From contig NZ_JAPWDU010000009.1 in the NCBI RefSeq assembly GCF_027257155.1, positions 62,001 to 126,000 of the forward strand: 64,000 nt of DNA, written 5' to 3'. Each line of letters begins with the position of its first letter. Within the stretch, counting starts at the first letter, position 1. Below the pieces are notes generated by a model, which ran no database searches, was not told where the DNA came from, and worked only from the letters and a program-made list of their open reading frames with translations. This stretch comes from Cerasicoccus sp. TK19100 (GTDB taxonomy: Bacteria; Verrucomicrobiota; Verrucomicrobiia; Opitutales; Cerasicoccaceae). The position numbers and the translations under genes are program-made. This document shows positions 9,197 through 18,223 of this stretch, piece by piece.

Positions 9197-10111
9197 TTAC
9201 TTGAGCGGGAAATGAACTACGGTCACCAGCTCGCGCTCGTCCGTCTCGCGCGGGTCGTTCTGGTAAGTTTCAAACGGCGGGTGCTGGCCACATTTAAAGA
9301 CCTTGCTGCGCTGGCGGGTGATACCTGCGGACCAGGCATTGCCGAGCAGCTCGTAGGGGCCAGTAAGTTTAATCGAGTAAACCTTGCCGCTGGGAATCTC
9401 ACCCCGCAGCAGCCCATCCGGGGTCTCGCCATTGGTCACGGGGATGCCGATCGTGTAGTCCACGCGCGCCTTGCCGATGTCCCACTTGTGGTAGATGGAA
9501 AAGGGCGCTCCCGAGGGCTGGATGCCGGCGGCTTCGGTCGCCTGCATGATGGTGGCGAAGTCCTCCTCCATGTGGGGGCCTACTTCGGCGATCGCGCACT
9601 GGCGGCGCAGGCCCAGATAATTGAATCCCGTAAATGACTCCTCACCAATGATATCCAGCTGCGACAAGCGGTCACCTTTTTCGATGTAATTGCGCAGCAT
9701 CTTGAGGCCGCGCTCGTAATCCATGCCGATCATGTTTTTCATCATGCCGGTCAGGAAAAAGAGAAAAATCGGCAGCGAGCTGTCCATTTTCCAGGTGACC
9801 TTAGTCTGTTCACCGGCATTGCCGAACTCGAAACGCACCTTGCTGACGGCCTTGAACGGCTTGATGAAAGTCAACCGGTAGTCGATGGCGACGCCCTCGT
9901 TTTCGGTGGTCACGGCGATGTTGCCCTCGCCAATATACTGGCCGATCCAGGCGTAGCTGCGGCCGTCTTTGGCGAAGTCCAGCTTGGCGTCGGGCTCGCA
10001 AATGAGCCACGGCGACCACTGTGGCCACTGGTGGAAATCCCGCACGGTGGCGTAAACTTTACCGCGCGGCGCGTTGATCAGGATGGACCGTTCGACGGAA
10101 TATTTGGGCAT
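9197..10111 (-). CDS. SRPBCC-domain plus GyrI-like effector-binding domain protein
   Basis: The protein has 304 residues. The N-terminal 150 residues match the polyketide-cyclase/SRPBCC ligand-binding fold (VERSILINAPRGKVYATVRD, then FHQWPQWSPW). The C-terminal half resembles the GyrI-like / AraC effector-binding fold, with GIPVTNGETPDGLLRG and EIPSGKVYSIKLTGPYELL. The start is placed at ATG 10111 (MPKYSVERS), because the longer frame would run into the acetyltransferase gene. The pairing of two small-molecule binding folds without a DNA-binding domain suggests a ligand-binding or scavenging role. Confidence 0.8.
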   Translation of the reverse strand: MPKYSVERSILINAPRGKVYATVRDFHQWPQWSPWLICEPDAKLDFAKDGRSYAWIGQYIGEGNIAVTTENEGVAIDYRLTFIKPFKAVSKVRFEFGNAGEQTKVTWKMDSSLPIFLFFLTGMMKNMIGMDYERGLKMLRNYIEKGDRLSQLDIIGEESFTGFNYLGLRRQCAIAEVGPHMEEDFATIMQATEAAGIQPSGAPFSIYHKWDIGKARVDYTIGIPVTNGETPDGLLRGEIPSGKVYSIKLTGPYELLGNAWSAGITRQRSKVFKCGQHPPFETYQNDPRETDERELVTVVHFPLK

Positions 10112-10230
10112 GAGTAGAGCGAGTGGTGGATTCTTTAAAACTAGGAATGTGTGTCGCTGAGGCGAGTTTTTTTGCCAGTTTCGGGGTGAATGGCGTTCGC
10201 TAAATGGTCGGCGGATGCGGACATCTGTGC

Positions 10231-10692
10231 TCAGCAAATGGCTGATTCCGGTTCCGGTAGCCAGCGCCATTGCTTGAGCTGGGTGGGCTGCCAGTCCTGG
10301 GAGGCGTAGAAGCTTTCGCCGCTGGTGTTGTTGATGTCGGCGAGAAGCTGGAGGCGCTTATAGCCTTTGACTTCGGCGGTCGCTTTGAGGTGGTCCATCA
10401 TTTCCTTGCCCACGCCTTTACCGCGAAAACTCGTGTGCACGACGACGTCTTCCACCAGGCCGACCACGCCGCCCTCGACGGTTGAAATTTGCTCCTGAAT
10501 CGTGGCCATGCCCGCGATCATGCCGCCCATTTCGACGACAAACACATACGCATCCCGCTTCTCATAAAGCAGTTGCAGGCCGGCGCGCTGTTTCTCGGCG
10601 TTGAAGGGGAAGTCACTCTCGACTTTGGATAGCTGGCGCAGCAGCTCGACGAGGGTGGGCAGGTCGGATTCTTTGGCGAGGCGAAATGCCAT
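10231..10692 (-). CDS. GNAT-family N-acetyltransferase
   Basis: This is a single GNAT domain of 153 residues. The acetyl-CoA binding motif A is seen as VEDVVVHTSFRGKGVGKEMM, preceded by the beta-4 strand GGVVGLVEDV. The C-terminal segment SGESFYASQDWQ holds the usual aromatic-rich motif B. The start is taken at ATG 10692 (MAFRLAKES), not the upstream codon. The substrate is unknown. Confidence 0.9.
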   Translation of the reverse strand: MAFRLAKESDLPTLVELLRQLSKVESDFPFNAEKQRAGLQLLYEKRDAYVFVVEMGGMIAGMATIQEQISTVEGGVVGLVEDVVVHTSFRGKGVGKEMMDHLKATAEVKGYKRLQLLADINNTSGESFYASQDWQPTQLKQWRWLPEPESAIC

Positions 10693-10778
10693 AAGTAACA
10701 ATTGTAGCAATTAAGTGGTTTGTAGCTCAATTGCGTAACGTCTATGACAGTCGGGTGCCAGCCGAAAGCCGGGGAGGC

Positions 10779-10919
10779 TCAGTTTTTCTTCGGCTTATCG
10801 CAGCCGCAGCTTTTGCCCTGGCAGCCCACCTTTTTACCTGCGTTTGACTTGCGCCAGTTCTGGAAAAGAAACACGGCGGCAGCAATCACAATGGCGGCGA
10901 CGATGATGGACTCGATCAT
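10779..10919 (-). CDS. Small FeoB-associated Cys-rich membrane protein
   Basis: This 46-residue protein lies 2 bases after the feoB stop. It has one N-terminal transmembrane helix (IIVAAIVIAAAVFLF) and then a short basic/cysteine tail with CQGKSCGC. It fits the FeoB-associated Cys-rich membrane protein type often encoded last in feo operons. Its role in ferrous iron uptake is unproven; it may bind metal at the FeoB pore. The identification rests on size, topology, Cys pattern and position. Confidence 0.75.
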   Translation of the reverse strand: MIESIIVAAIVIAAAVFLFQNWRKSNAGKKVGCQGKSCGCDKPKKN

Positions 10920-10921
10920 GG

Positions 10922-13156
10922 CTATAATCCGATGGCGGTTCCGACCTGATAAACGATGACCGCGCCAACCCAGGCAATGCTCGTCATGGCGACAAAGCTG
11001 CCGATCGCCCAGCTCCAGCCAATCTCCTTGGCCATGACGGCGACGGTGGCTCCACACTGCTGGCACAGCGCGAAAAACACCATAATCGCGAAGGCAACCG
11101 GGAGCGTGAAAATGGGTTGGCCGGCCTTGGGGCCATCCGGCCACTCGGCGTTGGCGAGAGTGGCGGTCAGGCTGGGCGATTCCTCGTCCACGTCGCCTCC
11201 GAGGCTGTAAATAATGCCGAGCGTGGAGATGATCACCTCACGCGCGGGGAAGCTGGCCACTACGCCCACGGTGATCTTCCAGTCGAAGCCGGCTGGCGCG
11301 AAGATGGGCTGGATCGTTTTGCCAATGCGCGCCATGTAGCTCTGGTTGATGTAGGCCGCGTCAATGGCGTTGGTCAATTCGGCGGAAAGTTCCGAATCCG
11401 GGTCGGCCAATTGGGTCTCGATTGCATCTGCGCCGACTTGCGCCAAGGCAGCTTGATGCACGATGAAGTCCTCGGTGACTTGCTGCTCCAGTGACTCGGA
11501 GCGCGGAAAATAAAGCAGCGCCCAGACGATGACCGTGATCGCGAGGATCACCGTGCCCGCCCGGGTAACGAATTCCTTGCCCGCGATGCCCATGCGGTAA
11601 AGCACGTCTTGCAGGCGCGGCACGCGGTAGGTCGGCATTTCCAGAACGAAGGGCTGCGGCTTGGTTTTGACGACGAACCGTGTCAGCACCCAGGCGGCGG
11701 GAACGGCCACCAGCAGACCCACGATGTGCATGACAAACAGCGACAGCCCGGCGATAAACGGCCCGTAGCGCGGCTCGACAAAGGCCCCGATCAGCAGGAT
11801 GTAAACGGGGAGCCGCGCCGAGCAGCTCATCAGCGGCGTCAGCAGGATCGTCACGATGCGGGCCTTGGGGTCCTCAATCGTGCGGGCCGCCAGGATGCCG
11901 GGGATCGCGCAGGCGTAGCCGGAGAGCATGGGCACAAAGCTCTTGCCGTTGAGCCCGCACCAGCCAAAGAGGCGGTCCATCAAAAACGCCGCGCGCGCCA
12001 TGTAGCCGGTGTCTTCCAGCAGCGCGATGAAGAAGAACAAAATGAGGATCTGCGGCAGGAAAATCACGAATGCGCCCACGCCTTCGATAATGCCGTCGGT
12101 CATCAGGCTGCCGAGCATTGGCCAGGGCTCCAGCCAACCGCCGACCAGTGCCTGCACCCAGCCTTTGCCGGCGTCGACAAGGTCCATCAGCGGGCCCGCC
12201 CAGGTGTAAACCGACTGGAAAACCACGTACATCATCGCGGCAAAAATCACCAGACCCCAGCCACGGTGCAGCAGCAACTTGTCGATGGACTCGCTCTTCT
12301 CGCGCTTGGGTTCGCTGGCTTGGCGGACCACGCCTTCGAGCAGCTTGTCCAAATGCTTGTAGCTGAGCACTGCCTCGGCCGCCATGGGGTTGAGCCCCAG
12401 CTTGCGGAGCTTTTCGCGGCCCTGGTTGACGGCTTGGCGAACGGCCTCGCCCTGGCTTTGCACGCGCTCCATGACGGCGGAACCGGCATCAAAAAGCATG
12501 CGGCGGATTTCCAGCTCGGTCAGCGGGACGGCCGTGTGGCCTTCTGCCGCTGCCTGAATGTCTTTTACGGCCTCGTTGACCTCTGCGGGCCAGGTCATCG
12601 GCGCGAGGCAGCGCTCTTGCGCAATGGCGGTGTTGATCGCGTCGCGAAGCTCGGCGATGCCCACGCTTTTGCGGGCAACGGTGGCGACGACTGGCACGCC
12701 GAGGCGCTTTTCCAGCACGGCGGTATCAATGGTCTGGCCGCGCTGCTCCAGGCCGTCGGACATGTTGAGCGCGATCACCATCGGCATGCCCAGCTCGGCG
12801 ATTTGCAGGGCCAGGAACAGGTTGCGCTTCAGGTTGGTCGCATCGACTACGCAGACGACCGCATCGGGCTTGTTGATGCCGGGCAGGTGGCCGCTGAGGA
12901 CATCCACCGCCACGCGCTCATCGAGTGAGCTGGCCGAAAGGCTGTAGGCACCGGGCAGGTCGATCAGCGTCGCCGGGCCGCCGTCCAGTTGGACAATGCC
13001 CATCTTTTTCTCGACGGTGACGCCCGGGTAGTTGCCCACGCGCTGACGCATGCCGGTCAGGCAGTTGAAAAGGGAGGTTTTGCCGGTGTTAGGGTTGCCA
13101 ATGAGCGCGATTTGTTTCGCGCGCTGGGCCGGGGCTGGGGCAGCGGAGACGGTCAC
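10922..13156 (-). CDS. feoB: Ferrous iron transport protein B
   Basis: This GTPase-coupled inner-membrane ferrous iron transporter has 744 residues, a normal length. The N-terminal G domain shows the P-loop GNPNTGKT (20-27), the G2 region VGNYPGVTVEKK, DLPGAYSL (G3) and LNMSD (G4). The C-terminal half is a polytopic membrane domain with the Gate and FeoB_C segments. Translation probably begins at GTG 13156, 15 bases after feoA stops, so feoA-feoB-small Cys protein form one operon. Confidence 0.97.
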   Translation of the reverse strand: MTVSAAPAPAQRAKQIALIGNPNTGKTSLFNCLTGMRQRVGNYPGVTVEKKMGIVQLDGGPATLIDLPGAYSLSASSLDERVAVDVLSGHLPGINKPDAVVCVVDATNLKRNLFLALQIAELGMPMVIALNMSDGLEQRGQTIDTAVLEKRLGVPVVATVARKSVGIAELRDAINTAIAQERCLAPMTWPAEVNEAVKDIQAAAEGHTAVPLTELEIRRMLFDAGSAVMERVQSQGEAVRQAVNQGREKLRKLGLNPMAAEAVLSYKHLDKLLEGVVRQASEPKREKSESIDKLLLHRGWGLVIFAAMMYVVFQSVYTWAGPLMDLVDAGKGWVQALVGGWLEPWPMLGSLMTDGIIEGVGAFVIFLPQILILFFFIALLEDTGYMARAAFLMDRLFGWCGLNGKSFVPMLSGYACAIPGILAARTIEDPKARIVTILLTPLMSCSARLPVYILLIGAFVEPRYGPFIAGLSLFVMHIVGLLVAVPAAWVLTRFVVKTKPQPFVLEMPTYRVPRLQDVLYRMGIAGKEFVTRAGTVILAITVIVWALLYFPRSESLEQQVTEDFIVHQAALAQVGADAIETQLADPDSELSAELTNAIDAAYINQSYMARIGKTIQPIFAPAGFDWKITVGVVASFPAREVIISTLGIIYSLGGDVDEESPSLTATLANAEWPDGPKAGQPIFTLPVAFAIMVFFALCQQCGATVAVMAKEIGWSWAIGSFVAMTSIAWVGAVIVYQVGTAIGL

Positions 13157-13171
13157 AATGCTTTGGAAAAT

Positions 13172-13402
13172 TTACGCGCCAACGGGCTCTACTTCGACCA
13201 GGGCGGCTTCGCGGCGGCGGAGGCTGATCTTTTGCCCGGCGAAGGTGATCGCGATCGGATCGCCCAAGGGCGCGACTTGCGACATCTGGATTTCCTGGCC
13301 CGGGAGCAGCCCAAAATTCGCCAATCGCTGGCTGACAGCGTGGTTGAAGTTGATGGTGGTCACCCGGCAACGGCGGCCGATTTTTAACTGATCTAGGCGC
13401 AT
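13172..13402 (-). CDS. feoA: Ferrous iron transport protein A
   Basis: This small SH3-fold cytosolic partner of FeoB has 76 residues. Family features are LANFGLLPGQEI and VAPLGDPIAITFAGQKISLR. It is the first gene of the feo operon. The upstream region 13403-13600 would hold the promoter, but no clear Fur or FNR box could be read by eye. Confidence 0.92.
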   Translation of the reverse strand: MRLDQLKIGRRCRVTTINFNHAVSQRLANFGLLPGQEIQMSQVAPLGDPIAITFAGQKISLRRREAALVEVEPVGA

Positions 13403-13770
13403 GACGTGTATTTGAGTCCGGTTATCGTAGAGGCGTGAAATCGGGTCTCAAGCCCAATTGGTGCCATTGGGGCGTTTTTTGCGCTCACTTGAAACGGTAA
13501 TAAGTCGCATTGCTCCGGGCAATTAGGGGCAGTGGTCCTGCGTCGGTGGGACTGAATGCCCAAAGGAACGCGAAGCGCGGTCTTCGCCGACACTCTCTAA
13601 CGCTTCGTGAGCGCAGGCATGCTGACGGCGTGCGCGGTTGGCTTTAGCCATCCGCATGTTGGCTATTTTTTGCCCGTTGGCCTGTTCTAGATGTCGGCCT
13701 TTAAAGAGTCCGACCTACGCCACTCCTTTGAGGATCGCGAATCGAGCAGGGAATGGCTTCAGCCAACCGC
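13403..13770. other. Intergenic region of 368 bases
   Basis: No gene is supported here. It separates the start of feoA from the end of the DUF420 gene. It holds the inverted-repeat element at 13634-13770 and, nearer feoA, the probable feo promoter. Small frames in it have no recognisable content. Confidence 0.6.
13634..13770. repeat. Inverted-repeat element (GGTTGGCT type)
   Basis: The arms GCGGTTGGCTTTAGCCAT (13634-13651) and ATGGCTTCAGCCAACCGC (13753-13770) pair with 16 of 18 matches. Each arm is itself a near palindrome. The element ends exactly at the stop codon of the DUF420 gene. It has the same architecture as the elements at 33665 and 34695. Confidence 0.7.
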
Positions 13771-14232
13771 CTAAGCTGGGGGAAACCACTGATACAGGAA
13801 AAAATACACCAACACGCCGGTCACGCTCACGTAATACCACAGGGGGAAGGTCCACTTGGCCCATTTTTGGTGCTTTTGATAGCGCCCCTTGAAGGCGTGC
13901 CAGAGGGTCACGAAAATCAGCGGCACGATGACCATCGCCAGCAGGACGTGGCTAATCAGCATTGGGTAATAGATCCACCGCCAGATACCCTCGCCAGCAA
14001 AGCTGGTATTGACTGCTTCACCTGCACCCGCGCGCAGCCCCTTGTGCAGCAGGTAGCAGATCAGGAACACGACCGACACCGTGAAGGCCGAGAGCATCAT
14101 GGCGCGGTGGGCCTTCATGTTTTTCTCGCGGTCGAGCTTGATCAGGACGAAGCCGACGGTCAGCAGCAGCGTCGCCAAGCCGTTGAGCGAGGCGTTGATG
14201 GCGGGCAGGGCATGGAGGAGGTCAGAGGTCAT
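13771..14232 (-). CDS. DUF420 membrane protein
   Basis: This 153-residue membrane protein has about five helices and matches the DUF420 family (YozB-like, often near cytochrome oxidase genes). The histidines in NMKAHRAMM, CYLLHKGLRAG, LISHVLLAM and VTLWHAFKG are typical. The ATG at 14232 is preferred to the TTG at 14238. The function is not established; a haem- or copper-related role in oxidase assembly has been suggested for the family. No oxidase genes are in this window. Confidence 0.85.
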   Translation of the reverse strand: MTSDLLHALPAINASLNGLATLLLTVGFVLIKLDREKNMKAHRAMMLSAFTVSVVFLICYLLHKGLRAGAGEAVNTSFAGEGIWRWIYYPMLISHVLLAMVIVPLIFVTLWHAFKGRYQKHQKWAKWTFPLWYYVSVTGVLVYFFLYQWFPPA

Positions 14233-14344
14233 ATTCAAAACCGAGCAGAAAAGGCAAGGCAGAGGGCAGTCGCGGAAAATTGCAAACCTGATCGCGCGGA
14301 ATTTGCGGTTGAGCTATCGCAAAAGCTGCCGATGATACGCGGCA

Positions 14345-14953
14345 ATGCGCTGCATTTTCGCAGTTTCCGGAATCCTGCTGGGGGCAACGGGCCTCACCGC
14401 CGGGCAATCGTGGGTGACCATTTTGCCGGACTACGTGGTGGTCGGCATCACCCGCATTGGCGCGGAACCGGCGGATGTCGTGGTGGAGTCGGCCGACGGG
14501 TTTTCCCAGCGCAGCCAAGTGGGGCGCTACCTGGGAGATTTGACCATTGAAGACGTGGTTAACCTTGATGGTGAGTGGTTTGTGGAAGTCCGCCGCGATG
14601 GCATGGACTACCTGCTCGCGCGCAAGCGTCCGCAGGAAGCACCGTTTCAAGCCGGTCCACTGGCCGATGCATTTAACGCAGGCATGATTGGCCGTGACGG
14701 CCGATTGACCAGTGAAGGCCGCAACGCCATCGCGCAAAACCTGCTGATCATCGCCAACGCCGCGCACTACTACACGAGCCACACCGGTGCCGATCAGGCC
14801 GACCTCACCCGTATGGCCGAAGATGGATTTTTCGAAATGGACCAGCTGACGCCTGTCATTGGCGAAGACTACTCGCAGATCACGGTCTCGCGCAAGGGTG
14901 GCGCGATTATGACGCGCACCGTTTTTGGCGAGGTGGTTCGCTGGGCGTATTAA
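14345..14953 (+). CDS. Secreted hypothetical protein
   Basis: This 202-residue protein starts with a probable signal peptide (CIFAVSGILLGATGLTAGQ). The rest is soluble. A C-terminal segment (MIGRDGRLTSEGRNAIAQNL and HYYTSHTGADQADLTRMA) resembles minor pseudopilin-type C-terminal regions seen in Verrucomicrobia, but no prepilin cleavage site is obvious. The function is not recognised. It is divergent from the DUF420 gene. Confidence 0.6.
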   Translation: MRCIFAVSGILLGATGLTAGQSWVTILPDYVVVGITRIGAEPADVVVESADGFSQRSQVGRYLGDLTIEDVVNLDGEWFVEVRRDGMDYLLARKRPQEAPFQAGPLADAFNAGMIGRDGRLTSEGRNAIAQNLLIIANAAHYYTSHTGADQADLTRMAEDGFFEMDQLTPVIGEDYSQITVSRKGGAIMTRTVFGEVVRWAY

Positions 14954-15005
14954 GGGGGGCGGATCGCCAATTGGGTGAGGGCGATTCGCGATTTTCCGCG
15001 CGTCG

Positions 15006-15033
15006 TTGACACCGGTTCTTTACGGCTTAGACT
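15006..15033 (+). promoter_or_regulatory. Probable sigma-70 type promoter of glpK
   Basis: TTGACA at 15006-15011 and TAGACT at 15028-15033 are separated by 16 bases, with the glpK ATG at 15051. This would leave a leader of about 10 bases and supports the downstream start. Predicted by eye only. Confidence 0.45.
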
Positions 15034-15050
15034 GTGATGAAAACCCCGTT

Positions 15051-16538
15051 ATGCCAAAACGTTACCTCCTCGCCCTCGACCAGGGCACCACCAGCTCACG
15101 AGCGATTGTTTTTAATGCCGACGGTGAGGCCGTCGCCTCCGCGCAAAAGGAGTTCCCGCAGTATTTCCCCGAATCCGGCTGGGTCGAGCACGACCCCAAC
15201 GAAATCTGGTCCAGCCAAAATGCGGTTGCCGCCGAGGCGCTCGGGCAGGCCGGGCTTCGTGGGCGCGACCTCGCGGGCGTGGGCATCACCAACCAGCGCG
15301 AAACCACCATTGTGTGGGACCGCCAAACCGGCAAACCCGTCCACCGCGCCATCGTGTGGCAGGATCGCCGCACCGCCGACTTTTGCGACAAACTGAAAAA
15401 GTCGGGCAAGGCCAAGGCGATTCTGGAAAAGACCGGCCTGGTGCTCGACCCGTATTTCTCCGGCACCAAGGTCCGCTGGATTCTCGACAATGTCGACGGC
15501 GCACGCGAGCAGGCCGAGCGCGGCGAACTATGCTTTGGCACCGTGGATTCGTGGCTGATTTGGAATCTGACCGGCGGCGAGGTCCACGCGACCGACCCCT
15601 CCAACGCCAGCCGCACGCTGTTGTTTAACATCCACACGGGTGAGTGGGACGATGAACTGCTCAAGTGGCTCGGTGTGCCCCGCGAAATGCTACCCGAGGT
15701 GCGCCCGTCGTCGGGAGATTTCGGGCAATGCGCGGACTTCGGCGGTGCGGCGATTGCCGGGGTGGCGGGAGACCAGCATGCGGCGCTCTTTGGCCAGACC
15801 TGTTTCAAAAAAGGCACGGCCAAGAACACCTACGGCACCGGCTGTTTCCTGCTCCAGCAAACGGGGGAAAAACCGGTTACCTCCAAGAATAATTTGCTCA
15901 CCACCGTGGCTTGGCAGACTAAAGGCCGCCGCCGTAAATATGCGCTCGAAGGCAGCGTGTTCGTCGGCGGGGCGGTGATTCAATGGCTGCGCGACGGCCT
16001 GCGGATGATCCATACCGCCAGCGAAAGTGAGCCGCTCGCGGCCAGCGTGAAGGACACCGGCGGCGTGATGCTGGTGCCGGCCTTTACTGGCTTGGGTGCG
16101 CCCCACTGGGACCCCGCCGCGCGCGGAACCATCGTCGGCCTGACTCGTGGCACGACGGCCGCCCACATTTGCCGCGCGGCGCTGGAGTCGATTGCGTTTC
16201 AAAGCGCTGAGCTGCTGGAGGCCATGAACGCGGACAGCGGGATTCCGCTTAAGGAGCTCCGCGTCGACGGCGGTGCTTCCAATAACGACCTGCTGATGCA
16301 ATTTCAGGCCGACCTGCTGGGCGCGCCAGTGATCCGCCCCAAAAATACCGAAACGACCGCCCTCGGCGCGGCATATCTTGCGGGGCTGGCGACGGGCGCC
16401 TTCGAAAACGAGCAAGCCATCGAGGCCCAGTGGCAGATTGACCGCACCTTCGAACCGCAGATTAAGCGCGACGAGGCTGAGTCCAAAATGGCCCTCTGGC
16501 GCGACGCAGTCAAACGCGCGAAGGGCTGGCCGGGATAG
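15051..16538 (+). CDS. glpK: Glycerol kinase
   Basis: This enzyme phosphorylates glycerol with ATP to sn-glycerol-3-phosphate in the cytosol. It has 495 residues of the FGGY family. The N-terminal phosphate motif [28 protein letters not shown] and the C-terminal [20 protein letters not shown] are all present. The start is ATG 15051 (MPKRYLL); the frame extends upstream, but there it would overlap the apparent promoter. No glycerol facilitator or GlpD gene is adjacent; a glycerophosphodiesterase lies 17 kb away. Confidence 0.96.
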   Translation: MPKRYLLALDQGTTSSRAIVFNADGEAVASAQKEFPQYFPESGWVEHDPNEIWSSQNAVAAEALGQAGLRGRDLAGVGITNQRETTIVWDRQTGKPVHRAIVWQDRRTADFCDKLKKSGKAKAILEKTGLVLDPYFSGTKVRWILDNVDGAREQAERGELCFGTVDSWLIWNLTGGEVHATDPSNASRTLLFNIHTGEWDDELLKWLGVPREMLPEVRPSSGDFGQCADFGGAAIAGVAGDQHAALFGQTCFKKGTAKNTYGTGCFLLQQTGEKPVTSKNNLLTTVAWQTKGRRRKYALEGSVFVGGAVIQWLRDGLRMIHTASESEPLAASVKDTGGVMLVPAFTGLGAPHWDPAARGTIVGLTRGTTAAHICRAALESIAFQSAELLEAMNADSGIPLKELRVDGGASNNDLLMQFQADLLGAPVIRPKNTETTALGAAYLAGLATGAFENEQAIEAQWQIDRTFEPQIKRDEAESKMALWRDAVKRAKGWPG

Positions 16539-16548
16539 GAATACGCAG

Positions 16549-16737
16549 TTTTTTAAACAGGAAGATCGGGAAGAACGGTAAGTGAAAAGCGATGATTTTA
16601 AACAGAAGGTAACAAAGATAACGAAGCTTTCAGCACGTAAGCCTTTGTTCTCTTTGTTACCTTCTGTTCAAAAAAGAAATCCTGCTGGCTTCTAGTCAGA
16701 CAGCTTCCCGTTCTTCCCGATCTTCCTGTTTAAAAAA
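16549..16737. repeat. 189-bp element with perfect 30-bp inverted ends (family A, copy 1)
   Basis: Bases 16549-16578 and 16708-16737 are perfect 30-bp inverted copies (core AGGAAGATCGGGAAGAACGG). A second inverted pair lies inside at about 16596-16626 and 16643-16674 (core ACAGAAGGTAACAAAG). The element fills the gap between convergent glpK and the envelope genes. It has no coding content. Copy 2 is at 23228-23438. Confidence 0.85.
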
Positions 16738-16764
16738 TTTCGGTGAGACAGTAAGCGCGGGGCC

Positions 16765-17538
16765 TCACTGTTGTTTCTTAAACTGCTCGTCGAGGTGGTC
16801 TTGAAGGAGCTTCAGGGTTAGCTCGTCGTTCATGTTTTCGCTGGCCTCGCGAAGAGATTTTGCGATGTCGGAGAGGCCGGTCTGCTGGAGGTCGCGTGCA
16901 ACGGTCTCGATGATCGGGCGCAGTGAGCGCACCTCGGTAAAGGTGGCCTCGTAGTTGAGGTTGACCGTGCGCGAAATGGTCTGGTCACCCATGGGGCTGG
17001 CCAACACGACGCGGCCGAGCTTTAGGGTGACTTCGCCAATGACGACGTTCTCCGGGACGGTCTGCCCCTCCTGGGTTGCCTGGTTGTGGATTTGCTCCAA
17101 GAACAGTTCCCAGTTTTCCTCGGCCGCTTCGATAAAGGCGTCGAGGTTGGAGATGTCGAAGTTCCCCTGATTGAAATTGAGCTCCTTGATGTCGAGGCGG
17201 ATCAGGCTCAGGGCGACTTGGTTTTCATTCCATTTCTCGCGGTCGAGGCCCAGGGTGAGCTCAGCGATGCGGAGAAAATCGCGGTCGACGAAGTCCTGTG
17301 GATTGTCGATCTCGATATCGGTCAGGGTGATGGTCTGGTCCTTAAAACTGACGGAGCCTTCGCGCACCTGCGTGGGAAAGCCGGTGGCCTCGGTGATCGC
17401 GGTCTCGGCGACCTTCGGTGCCATTTCATCCACCAGCCAAATGAGGCCCCCTACGACGAGGACCACGAAGATCACCAACGCCCCGATGAGCGAGAAAAAG
17501 CAGCCAATCGGCTTAGTGACGATTTTGATTAGGCCCAT
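16765..17538 (-). CDS. AsmA-like inner-membrane anchored protein
   Basis: This 257-residue protein has one N-terminal transmembrane helix (SLIGALVIFVVLVVGGLIWLV). A periplasmic beta-rich domain follows, with segments such as GSVSFKDQTITLTDIEIDNP and FLRIAELTLGLDREKW that recall the AsmA/TamB-like group. The start ATG 17538 is preferred, 12 codons inside the open frame; this overlaps the upstream gene's stop by 26 bases, indicating one transcript. AsmA-like proteins help outer-membrane biogenesis; the specific role here is inferred. Confidence 0.7.
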   Translation of the reverse strand: MGLIKIVTKPIGCFFSLIGALVIFVVLVVGGLIWLVDEMAPKVAETAITEATGFPTQVREGSVSFKDQTITLTDIEIDNPQDFVDRDFLRIAELTLGLDREKWNENQVALSLIRLDIKELNFNQGNFDISNLDAFIEAAEENWELFLEQIHNQATQEGQTVPENVVIGEVTLKLGRVVLASPMGDQTISRTVNLNYEATFTEVRSLRPIIETVARDLQQTGLSDIAKSLREASENMNDELTLKLLQDHLDEQFKKQQ

Positions 17539-18223
17539 ATGATGACTTCTTTTGTGTCTTTGGCGTGGTGACAAGCCAGCTTTTTCGTGGTGCCAGGTTG
17601 TCTTTATAGGTTACGCGATAGGCGTCGCCGTCGTCCTCCTCCAGAATGTAAATGTAAACCTGGGCCCCATCGGGGCGGTAAATGTTCACAAACAGCTGGA
17701 CCTCCACTGAGTCGTTGCTCACGCGGATTTGCAGCGGGCGGAGGAACTCCCAGCCAGGCGGAATGGGGCGCTGCGGGTTGGCGTAGTGGTAGGATTCCAG
17801 GGTTCTAAACGGCTTTGCCCGGTAGTTTTCAATGAGTTCCTGGGCCAGCCCAGCCATGCGGAGGGCGTCCTGCTCATTCAGGGTGTGCCGCAGGTTGAGC
17901 GCGGTGCGCATGCGCATTTTGGACTGCCGGAAGGAGTCGCGCATGGCCGCGAAAAACGCGCGGTCTTCCGGGGAGAAGTCGTCCGGGTTTTTCACGTTCA
18001 TGTCCTTGGCCATGCCGCGGACGTTGCTGATGTAGTTGGCCTTTTGCTCGGGCGAGAGCCGGGCCAGCTCCAGGCGCTCCTCATCGTCGTAGCCGTAGAG
18101 ATACACGATAAAACTCCACACGTCCTCGTCGGAGAGCGGCGGGGTGGACTGGGCTGGGAGCGTGGCCGACATCAGGCAAAACAAGCCCAATGCGGCCAGG
18201 TGTTTAAGCGCGGGCAAAGGCAT
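17513..18223 (-). CDS. Secreted hypothetical protein
   Basis: This 236-residue protein has a signal peptide (MPLPALKHLAALGLFCLMSATLPAQ). A helical middle with charged repeats (RLSPEQKANYISNVRGMAKD) is followed by a beta-rich C-terminal half. No family is recognised. It overlaps manA by 20 bases upstream and the AsmA-like gene by 26 bases downstream, so the three genes are translationally coupled. Confidence 0.7.
   Translation of the reverse strand: MPLPALKHLAALGLFCLMSATLPAQSTPPLSDEDVWSFIVYLYGYDDEERLELARLSPEQKANYISNVRGMAKDMNVKNPDDFSPEDRAFFAAMRDSFRQSKMRMRTALNLRHTLNEQDALRMAGLAQELIENYRAKPFRTLESYHYANPQRPIPPGWEFLRPLQIRVSNDSVEVQLFVNIYRPDGAQVYIYILEEDDGDAYRVTYKDNLAPRKSWLVTTPKTQKKSSYGPNQNRH

Noticed and set aside
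11609-12928. 439-codon antisense frame over feoB
   Set aside because: It mirrors the FeoB coding frame and lacks any domain; it is a composition artefact.
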